From the NCBI GenBank assembly GCA_030035585.1, contig CM057464.1:26305465-26369464 (forward strand): DNA of 64,000 nt. The letters run 5' to 3'. The notes beneath the pieces are model-generated. The model did no database searches, had not been told where the DNA came from, and worked only from the letters and a program-made list of their open reading frames with translations. Below, one piece after another: positions 56,390 to 64,000 of the stretch. Within the stretch, counting starts at the first letter, position 1. Each line of letters begins with the position of its first letter. This stretch comes from Dugong dugon (taxonomy: Eukaryota > Chordata > Mammalia > Sirenia > Dugongidae). Position numbers and translations under genes: made by a program.

Positions 56390-56645
56390 ATTATTATTTG
56401 ATAATATGTAACATTTATGGAGTATTTACTATGTGCCAGTCATCTCCGTGAACTAATTCATTTCACCCTCACACACACAAAAAAAACCCTAAAATATTGA
56501 TATTATTATTATTTACATTTTAAAGATGAAGAAACTGAGGACCAGAAACCTGGCAATGTCACCTAGCTAGAAAGCGACAGAACTGAAATTTGAACTTAAG
56601 CTATCTGGCTACAAAGCCAAGGCACATAACTACCATGCAGTACTG
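56390..56645 (-). repeat. MIR, reverse orientation, near full length
   Basis: The landmarks are in order: TATGGAGTATTTACTATGTG, AACTAATTCATTTCACCC, ACATTTTAAAGATGAAGAAAC, TGTCACCTAGCTAGAAAGCG, and ATAACTACCATGCAGTACTG. A CA/A-run at 56,471-56,488 has expanded in the middle. Confidence 0.75.
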
Positions 56646-56699
56646 CCTCCACCTCGCCTAGTCTTTAGGCATCCGGCATCCTTCATCATGAAGTGACCT

Positions 56700-56825
56700 G
56701 ATTCTGCACATGTGTGTACCTGCACGTGTACATACACACACTAACACACGTGCACACATGTGCACACATGCATGCACACACATGTATGTACACACATTCA
56801 CACACATGCACACACAAGCACACCC
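56700..56825 (+). repeat. Degenerate CA/TG microsatellite
   Basis: About 120 bases of alternating purine-pyrimidine sequence (CACACATG and GTACACAC units). The cysteine-rich minus-strand frame through it (56,658-56,918) is a repeat artefact. Confidence 0.88.
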
Positions 56826-58345
56826 CAGGTGACAGCAACCCTTAGTTGTACAAGTACCATTGGCATTAATTTTATCAGTTGACATTGTTTCCCACTGATT
56901 CCTGGGGGTGTCTCTCATTCTTGGTAGCCACTACTATCTCACTTCTGCCAGCATCCTGCACCCTGCCTTTTCCCCTCCTCTCCTTTCTGCTCAGGGTCAG
57001 CAGGGCCCTTGCATACTTACTTGCTGCCTTCCCTGTCAACTCTGGCCAACACAACCCCCAGCTCCCTGCATGGGCCTTCCAGTGCTCACTTCTTTCTGGC
57101 CATGATCTGCTGTGAGCTTCACTGCAAGTCACTTATTTCAAATGAGAGTCAAGCTCCCAAGTTAATGAAAAGTTTATTTTTTGTTGCATGCAGCACCAAT
57201 ACACAAACCACATCAAAACTGTACTCTTAATACATTAGTTTGAGCAAGCAACTTAGCCATCATCCAAACCAGGAAACAAAACCTGGTTGGCCAGCCTGGA
57301 AGTTCTCACAATTTCCCCCCTCCACCAATCCCAAATTCTTCTTCTTCCAAGAGAAATTCTTCTCTGGAATTTATGCTAATCACTTCTTTACTTTTCTTCA
57401 GTGTTTTACCACATTCTAGCTAGGTGCATTCCATAGTTCAGCTTTGCTTGTGGGGTTTTTCTTTTTGTTTTGCTTTATTTTTGAGGAGTTCTGGGGAACA
57501 TGTCCTTTAAGTGTCTTATAATCTATAGTTTTTTCTCTCTCTTTCAATCTACTTGTTGAAGAAACGCAGGTTGTTTCTTCTGTAGAGTCCCACTATCCAG
57601 ATTTTGCTGACTACATCTTCATGGTACAGTTTAGCATATTTTGCCACTGAATTTCTTGTAAATTGCTAGTTGGATCAAGAGGCTTAATCTCATTCACGTT
57701 TTTTTTTTGACAACCCTGCTTCATAGGTGGTGAATGGCTCATTAAGAACATAGAGAGGACTCAAAGTTATCTTGTGACCCATCGACCATTCTTGCTCACT
57801 GTATGTGTGCATGCTTTCCTGAGTGGGAGAAGAGTGGGTTGCAGTCACTTTGTTGGGTGCTGTGCATCCTCTTAGGCACATCATGGTCTGTGTCACCCAC
57901 GTGGGTGTCATCTGCCACATGTGCCACAGGAAGGAAGGGCTGAGAATCACTGGCCTATTCTCTTCTTAGGGAAGGAGGTCTTCATGAAGACCAGGCAACA
58001 GGAGCTTCTGAGAGGGGCCATGGAACACAAGTGGGATGAGACTATGTAGCAGAAGGAGCTACTGTGAGAAACAATTCATCAGCGAGTGACTGAGGAGTAG
58101 CAATCACTCACAACCAAAGGCATGACTAGACCTGGACCAATGTGAAAGAGGGCTAGATACCCGCTACCCTGAGGGGAGAATGAATATGTGCACAGAAGGA
58201 AGTTTCCTGGTGTTTTAATGCAATCTTGGGGAAACAGATGTGGAGGAAGGAAAGTGAGGCAGGGAGAGAGTGGGAGTAATTGCAAGGGGCACATAATTGA
58301 GTTGGACACAGCTATTCTTGGTGTTGGGCACAGCTGTATTAGTGT
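56826..58345. other. No gene recognised
   Basis: Mirrored frames at 56,875-57,230 on both strands and at 57,690-57,950 (minus) lack support. No repeat family identified over 1.5 kb. Confidence 0.35.
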
Positions 58346-58518
58346 GGGACCCTGGTTGTACAATGGTTAAGTGTTGGGCTGTTAACCAAAAAGTTCAGCA
58401 GTTTGAATCCACCAGCCACTCCTTGGAAACCCTATGGGGCAGTACTACTCTGTCATATAGGGTCACTATGAGTCATAATTGACTCGATGGAAACAGGTTT
58501 GGTTTGGTTTTGGTTTAT
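58346..58518 (+). mobile_element. AfroSINE
   Basis: GGGACCCTGGTTGTACAATGG, AGTTCAGCAGTTTGAATCC, CACTCCTTGGAAACCCTATGG, GGGTCACTATGAGTCATAATTG and GGAAACAGGTTTGG with GGTTT-repeat tail. Clear family match; no clean duplication found. Confidence 0.88.
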
Positions 58519-60050
58519 ACTTGGTGAAGTTTACCATTAAGGACTGAGACTGTTCCCAGAGGCCTGTGGGCTGACCTTGGCCCTCAGCCACAAATTTGAC
58601 AATATCTCACTGGGCAACTTCCTCATGACAGGCACTGTTCTAGGTGCTGAGAGTGCAACACCTCATAACACTTCCAATAAACAAATACATAAAATAATTT
58701 TGGTAAAGCTTGACAATGTTTTTTTTAAAAGCTTGATTCATTGCCAGCATTTATAGACAGAGAGAATTCATTTCTGAGAATCAGAATCAGAATTTGCACT
58801 TTTTCTCAAAGAACAAGGTGCCCAACAACCCTAGGCTCTCATTAGCTCTGAACAGGAATCAGGCAGCATAGCTGCCTTTAGAATGTCCCGCCCTCTCTAG
58901 GAAGTCCAGCCCCACCCTCCCTACCCTGACAGTATGCTCTTTGCTCTCTACATCCCCTGCTTGACTGCTGTGAGTCTGGACCCTTCCCAGGGCTTAGCAC
59001 TGTTCCCTACCATGGCCTCCTGACACTCCCGTGGGGATGCCATGTGGTGTCACTGCAGGTCGTGTCCTGAGCAATGTGCCTTTTGACTTTGTCTTGAGAA
59101 CTGAAGATGCAAACCAGCGAGCAGCCCACCCAAAGTTTTATTACTAGCCTGTGCAACACCACGAAACATGGCTTCACCCTTTAGCACCATCACATCCGAG
59201 CAACTAGGCTCTTCCCAGAGCATCCAGGAGTCCTGGAGGCCCTGGTAGGGTACATCTACACCTGAGCCCCTTCCTTCACGTGGTACATGGAACCAGAGGG
59301 TTTCCAGGGGTGCCAAGCTCTGGTATGATGGCCTTCCCTGAGTAGGAATGTGCCAGTTTATGTGCTGAAAGAAAGATTTCCTTAGAACTCACCGCTGCCT
59401 TCCCACCTTCCTTGGAGTTGAAGTTTGTCTTTTTTTATTGGGAGTCAATGGATATAGCTGCTGTGTCCTGACTGGTGCTTTCCGGACTATGCTAGGTGGC
59501 CATCCAGTCCTGCAAATAACAGGGTCACCCACAAGCAGGGGACCTACAGACCATTTCAAGAAATTTAAAGAAGTTGAAAGTACAACTCTTGGCACTTAAA
59601 GTGTAATTCTTTGAATTCATGGCTTTTCCATGCATTACCAAAATGACACTGCTGAGTGTTAGGTGGGATTCAGAGTGGAAGAGTGAGCACAGGTTGTGGT
59701 TCTAGGAGATGGACCTCCAGGGCAGAGTATTTTTCCAGTGGACACATCAGAGCCCACAAGGCATCTCTTCATGGGACGCAGTCTGTCTCTTGCAATGGAG
59801 ATAACAGTTTTTTTTTTTTTTTGGTATTTTGGGAGGAAGAAAAGGGCTAGATCACCGAAGTAAATGATTCTCATTCATAAGATGATAAAAATGTGGCATT
59901 TTAGACCTGGAGATCACCCAGTATGTTATTTGTCTGGCCTTTGTCTCTGACACTGACTCTGCAATGGACCACTCACACCCCGATGGTCACATTCCTGACT
60001 CTTCTCTTTTTCTTACTCAACCTCATAGCCCCTCACAGCATTGCTCTGTC
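58519..60050. other. No gene recognised
   Basis: A short L2/MIR-like phrase (TGACAGGCACTGTTCTAGGTGC) lies near 58,626. A T-run of 15 at 59,807-59,822 may be a decayed tail. Frames are short and unsupported. Confidence 0.35.
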
Positions 60051-60290
60051 ATTCATTCATTCAATATCAACCAGCAATTATAGAGCACCATCTTGTGCTG
60101 AGAGTGGGGAGACCTTGCCCTGAAGGTGTTTTTTCAGTCTAGTACAAAAGTTAAGACTTGACATGGTTATAATATAAAACAGTTGTAAGTGCCTTAGAAG
60201 TCCTAGGTAAAGTGCTGTTGGAGTCCAGTGGAGTGAGGGCTCCAACTTCAGAGAATCACTGAAGGCTACCCCAGAGTTGGTGGCAGAGCC
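60050..60290 (-). repeat. L2 3' end, reverse orientation
   Basis: CATTCATTCATTCAATATC, then GAGCACCATCTTGTGCTGAG, CTTGCCCTGAAGGTG and CAGAGAATCACTGAAGGC fit a reversed L2 3' end, a common remnant. The 5' limit is uncertain. Confidence 0.55.
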
Positions 60291-60459
60291 GATCTTGTAG
60301 ATTGGATTGGGGGAGCACAACTGGCCTTGTGGGGAGGAGTAGGCTTCCAGTGCTCTGAGTCAGGGAAACAAGGCTGTGGCAAGGTACAGTGAGCACTTTG
60401 ATTGGACAAGTGTGTGTGGCCAACGCCTTCATGAGTGTCAAAGGCAGGTGTGAGGTCTG

Positions 60460-60700
60460 TGTTGGACAAGGGCCATGCTCAGAGGGACCCCTTGATTGTT
60501 GTAATGCTCTGTCCCTGCTGTCTTGACATTCTTAATTTTTGAACAAGGGATTACTCACCTGCATTTTGCACTGGACCCATAAGTTCTGGCACTGCCATTG
60601 CTGGTGCCATCTTCAGGGCAGAGTGGCCCTGTTGGAGGCAATTCTCCTTCCACACTGGAAACTCTAAGCTTTCCCTACTCCAGTCCTAACACAAGTCGAA
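60460..60700. repeat. Possible old DNA-transposon remnant
   Basis: GATTGTTGTAATGCTCTG, CTTGACATTCTTAATTTTTG and GCATTTTGCACTGGACCC recall an old dispersed mammalian element, perhaps hAT. No terminal repeats seen, so the class and strand are not assigned. Confidence 0.28.
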
Positions 60701-61570
60701 ATAGGACCCTCACAGAGAGTGCTACACCCTCTGGCTCCCTCCCGCCCTTGGCGCCGTAGCAGCAGGCTCCTGAGGGCTCCCCCAGCCTATCCTATAATCC
60801 TGGGCTTCTATCTTGAGCCAAGAGTGGCCAGAGCCCTTCCTTCTCCTGGGGACTTTAAAATGCCTACATATCTTGCTTGCATTTTCATTATGAGGAAACT
60901 TCTGTCTCTGGCCTTTGAGGGGCTTCAGGTGTTCAAGTAGAAATAGCCATGGTCTGAGGGCTGCTGTGGAGGTAAGGAGGTAGGCAATGACTTCTGATCT
61001 TGGAGGCCACACTTCCCTTGTTGAAGGCAGTCAAGAATCCCATTGGTTAGGGTGTTCTTGAGCCATGTTTTCACAGTACCCTGAACACTGACCAAGGTTA
61101 AACCTTTGTCCTTTTGACAGCACTTTGAGAAACATCTAAGCATTACTTCACCTGTCTCACAGCAGACACTAGAAACTGCACCATGTTTGTCAAGGGCATG
61201 TGTGAGCCACTAGTCCAAGAATCACCACAAAATCCACCCAGGTACTTCAAATGACCACACCTGATTCTCCTCTGAAGATTTAAATAGCCCTGCCTGTGAC
61301 TGTGGAGGGCAAGGACACTGTTCTGTGAAAAAAGTTTGAGGCTTAAGGGTATGAAGAGTCTGTGCAGTGGTGTGGTGAGCCTCAGGTCTTTCTTCATTTC
61401 CTGGTTTGCCAGAGAATGCTTCTGTGGCTGTGTCAGCCTTCTGACTAGGGAGGAAGACAGGTGCAGCAAGGGACCTTAGGAAGCAAGCACTCATTTATTA
61501 TATTGATCCTCTTATCGTTCTAAGTAAATATTCAATGACTCTCCCAGTGGGTTCAGAACCCTATATTTAG
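60701..61570. other. No gene recognised
   Basis: GC-richer stretch with mirrored frames at 60,719-61,494 on both strands. None has splice context or a recognised family. Confidence 0.35.
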
Positions 61571-61574
61571 CATT

Positions 61575-61745
61575 ATCATTCATTTATGCAATCATTAATT
61601 CAGCCATTCCCTCACACACCATATCATTACTTCATTCAAGGAACATTTCAGACACCATGCTAGGCAAGGAGCAGGACTCAAGAGAAGTACTAATCATGGC
61701 TCCTGCCCTTAAGCAGCTCACAGCCTGCTTGGAGAGACACACACA
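61575..61745 (-). repeat. L2 3' end, reverse orientation
   Basis: TCATTCATTTATGCAATC, GACACCATGCTAGGCAAGG, ATCATGGCTCCTGCCCTTAAG and CAGCTCACAGCCTGC match a reversed L2 end. A short CA run follows. Confidence 0.62.
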
Positions 61746-61815
61746 CACATTATTTTGTCATAGTGCAAGGGACTGTTTCTGAAGTTTTCTGTGAAGTCTG
61801 AATTTAAACCTGCGG

Positions 61816-62387
61816 TGTGATGAATTACTTAGTATGGCCTTTCTTTTCATGGTCTTGCACCTCCCACCCAGGTGATTTGGACAGGGCTGTGCAAATAAGA
61901 TGACTGTGGCCCACCAAGGGAATTGGTCAGTTTTGCCTTAAAAGAAAGCCAATTCCAGAGCAAAGAGGAGAGCCCACCACCACAAAGAAAGGAGAGACCA
62001 GCAGGAGAGAGGAGCAGGAGACAGCTGCAGGAGATAGTGCAGTGGGCTTCTAGGCCCACGGAGCAAGAAAGCTGAGTGCCTTTGGGCAGAGACTGGAGGG
62101 TCAGGGAGAAGCCTATACCTGACCCAGAAATTTGGGACTTGCCAGCATCCACAACTGGCTGAGCGATTTCCTTTATATGATCTGTGGGTTCTGTAAGACA
62201 GTGCAGTGTACTAGAGAATCCAAAGACCGTAGGGAGATTATGGGGCAGGGTGGGGGGATAGTTGATGTTAGAGATGATGGAATGATACAGCAGCTTGGAA
62301 ATGTTGGACATTTGGGACGTCTTTAACCTCTGCCTCATTAGGAACTAGCTTTGGGCTGATCCTTCTAAAAGAAATTCTTTGTTTAGT
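61816..62387 (+). mobile_element. ERVL-type 5' LTR plus leader
   Basis: Begins TGTGATGAATTACTTAGTATGG, with CATGGTCTTGCACCTCCCACC, GACTGTGGCCCACCAAGGG, CCAATTCCAGAGCAAAGAGG, TGGGCTTCTAGGCCCACGG and TTGGGACTTGCCAGCATCC, a plan I associate with MLT2/ERVL LTRs. The usual LTR end (GAGAACCCTGACTAATACA-type) seems represented by GAGAATCCAAAGACCGTAG at 62,215-62,233, so the LTR proper may stop near 62,233 with the rest being leader. The viral RNA promoter and polyadenylation signals would lie here. A 163-codon antisense frame is not considered a gene. Confidence 0.68.
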
Positions 62388-62405
62388 TGGTGTCAGAATG
62401 GTGGC
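62388..62405 (+). other. Possible tRNA-Leu primer-binding site
   Basis: TGGTGTCAGAATGGTGGC begins with TGGTGTCAGAA, the start expected for a leucine-tRNA primer-binding site of ERVL elements. The second half diverges. Its position between the LTR/leader and the gag-like region supports the reading. Confidence 0.5.
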
Positions 62406-63741
62406 TTTCACTGCAATGGCCCAGACTCACTCGAATACGTGGTTTTGGAAAAAAGGGGATAAATGGGAGAATGAGAAATCTTTGGTTTCCGGATGGGATA
62501 AAAAACACCATGGATTGGAGCAGCTGTTATGTTGCAATCAGATGCCCAAGGCCAAAGCTATTCATGGGATTTAAGAAGGGTGAATTTAACTCCTGAGGAA
62601 CTGGCTAATTGGATGCATATGGAAATACAGAGTGATAAGAAAAGGGCCAGACATAAAATTCCTTGGTTACTGTTATCCGTAATAGCTGCAATGCCAGGTA
62701 AAAAAGAATGTAGGGGCTGATTTTAGAACTGAACCAAGCCCAGATCCGGTCCAGTCAGAGCTACCATCGCTAGTCTCAGGGCCTACCCAGAAAGGAAAAA
62801 TTGTGTTGAAAAAACAGGAAGTTCCTCTACGACCTTGGTCACCAAAAAGGTAGTCTGGGAGGGAAATGGGCAAAACCAAGAAACTATAGAAACCAGGAGG
62901 TTTAGTTTAAAGGAATTGCTTCAGTTTGTAGATCAGTGTCTTCAGCTTCCTGAGGAACCGTTATTAAAATGGATTGTGAGAGTGACTAATTTAGGGGCAG
63001 TGCCTTTAATTTTGAATGCTGCAGAATGGAAGAGTATGTTTGGGCTGATGCAAAACCCACAACTCACTATGAAACAGTGGCGATGGTGATACTAGATTCA
63101 TTTACACAGCAGGTTAACCCAGCGGGTACGGTGAGCCTGATGGACTGGATAAAATTTTCAGTGAGACTTGTTTACCCTAAGAAGGCAAACTGCCACTCTC
63201 CCTCTCTAAATACCCAATGGAACACTCCAGAGGAAGCAGCTGATGTGCTGCTTATTCAAGTCATGCTGGAATGGCTTTATGGTGATCATGATATTCACCC
63301 TTACACAGGACATGGTAGATATGGTAATCAAGGGAGCCTTCTACATGGGCATCCCATGTACCCTTGCTACTGTGAAACAAAGTAACAATCCTACAAACCT
63401 TGTCTAATACGTTGGCACAGCTTCTCCACATAAGGGTAATTTGTACGAGAATGGGAAGAGGTAATGGGGAAAGAACTTACCCCAACAGGACAGAGGTTTT
63501 TAGATGGTTACTAAGAAATGGGGTGCATATAGCGGACATTGATGGAGTTGAGGCAAAGGTTCTAAGGCAACACTACAGGAGGTTGGATGGACCATTGGAA
63601 ATTCCTGCTGGTCCCCCAGCATTAAAGAGGCCTAAACAAGCCTGTCCTATTCATCCCAGCTGGGGAGCGTTTAATGATGTTAATTCCCACCTGGGACCAT
63701 TTGAAGCAGAGGTTCAGATAGTTGATGAAGATAAGGATTAA
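62400..63741 (+). pseudogene. ERVL-type gag-like region, broken
   Basis: Gag would form the internal structural protein of a class III endogenous retrovirus. Readable pieces lie at 62,529-62,720 and 62,835-63,089 (same frame, separated by an in-frame TGA), 63,026-63,385 (another frame) and 63,375-63,741 (a third frame), so at least two frameshifts and one early stop break the region. The early part (62,400-62,570) is also shifted. A hydrophobic, helix-like core with tryptophans fits capsid sequence, but no zinc knuckle was seen before the terminal TAA at 63,739-63,741. The assignment rests mainly on the LTR upstream and the protease downstream. Confidence 0.65.
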
Positions 63742-64000
63742 CAAGGGTCCAGGATCTTCTTGTCCAGCCCCCAGCAGCAAGCAGCAAGGCCGTATTTATA
63801 TGTATTGGTGAAATGGCCTGGGGGTGGGGAAGAGACCTGCCTGGGGCTCCTGGACACAGGAGCTCAATGTATGATAATCCCAAAACCTGTCAATAAAATC
63901 TTGAAGGGGCCTAATCTTAGACTGGGGGGATATGGGGATGCAGTTGTTGATGTGACTAAGGTGAAAGTTTGGATTAGAATTGGAAGGTTTAAACAGATCT
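63742..64000 (+). pseudogene. ERVL-type protease, start of pro-pol, cut by window end
   Basis: After the TAA at 63,739-63,741 the same frame stays open to the window end. It contains the aspartic-protease active-site motif LLDTGAQ near 63,847-63,867, followed by a hydrophobic flap-like stretch with a GGYGD turn. Retroviral proteases act as dimers that cut the viral polyprotein. Reverse transcriptase, integrase and the dUTPase typical of ERVL would lie beyond 64,000 and cannot be judged. No stop is seen within this 86-codon stretch. Confidence 0.75.

Noticed and set aside
56658..56918. Cysteine-rich frame on the minus strand
   Set aside because: Most of it is the CA/TG microsatellite read in one frame.
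61847..62338. 163-codon minus-strand frame
   Set aside because: It is antisense to an ERVL-type LTR and has no recognisable motif.

Overview
The window is mammalian nuclear DNA. I place it in an afrotherian, most probably an elephant. The sequence-based reasons are about fifteen copies of a tRNA-derived SINE whose body reads like AfroSINE (head GGAGCCCTGGTGGCGCAGTGGTTAA-like, tail ending in GGGTTTGGTTTT), several RTE-type LINE pieces ending in CAACAACAAC, and moderately young L1 elements with two distinct 3' ends. There is no bacterial-style gene organisation, no operon and no CRISPR array. The species call rests on recalled repeat families, not on a database search.

Layout. 1-8,870: mostly anonymous sequence with AfroSINEs at 1.9, 2.4, 4.3 and 6.7 kb, MIRs, a GC-rich patch at 3.0-3.8 kb and old repeats. 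8,870-15,780: a nested tower, in which an old L1 is split by a younger 5'-truncated L1 (9,108-14,674) that itself carries a 515-bp solo LTR (13,260-13,774), with two AfroSINEs in the downstream part of the old L1. 15,780-22,200: mostly unique, with one possible exon at 16,294-16,500. 22,240-24,841: three RTE pieces, the largest with a readable reverse-transcriptase segment and YADD motif. 24,842-33,150: mostly unique, with SINEs, MIRs, an antisense L1 3' end (29.4-30.1 kb) and the best candidate exon (31,338-31,475). 33,155-40,850: a near full-length L1 (5'UTR, ORF1, ORF2, 3'UTR) interrupted by a second, short L1 3' end. 41.7-42.6 kb: two more RTE ends in opposite orientation. 43.5-52.2 kb: old L1, AfroSINEs, a solo ERVL-like LTR with an internal duplication (49,226-49,841), a CATC microsatellite and an MLT1-like LTR. 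52,512-55,048: a truncated L1 inserted into an older antisense L1. 55-61.8 kb: mostly unique, with MIR and L2 remnants. 61,816-64,000: the 5' part of an ERVL-type (class III) provirus with LTR, possible primer-binding site, broken gag-like region and the start of a protease, running off the window end.

Nothing here is a confidently complete host gene. Four short plus-strand segments have splice-like borders and open frames (8,249-8,285; 16,294-16,500; 31,338-31,475; 41,339-41,481). They may belong to an unrecognised host gene or be chance, and their phases do not join directly. The most informative content is the layered transposon history: target-site duplications are still readable for many insertions, so their order can be worked out. 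I found no convincing undescribed biological system; the findings are ranked accordingly.
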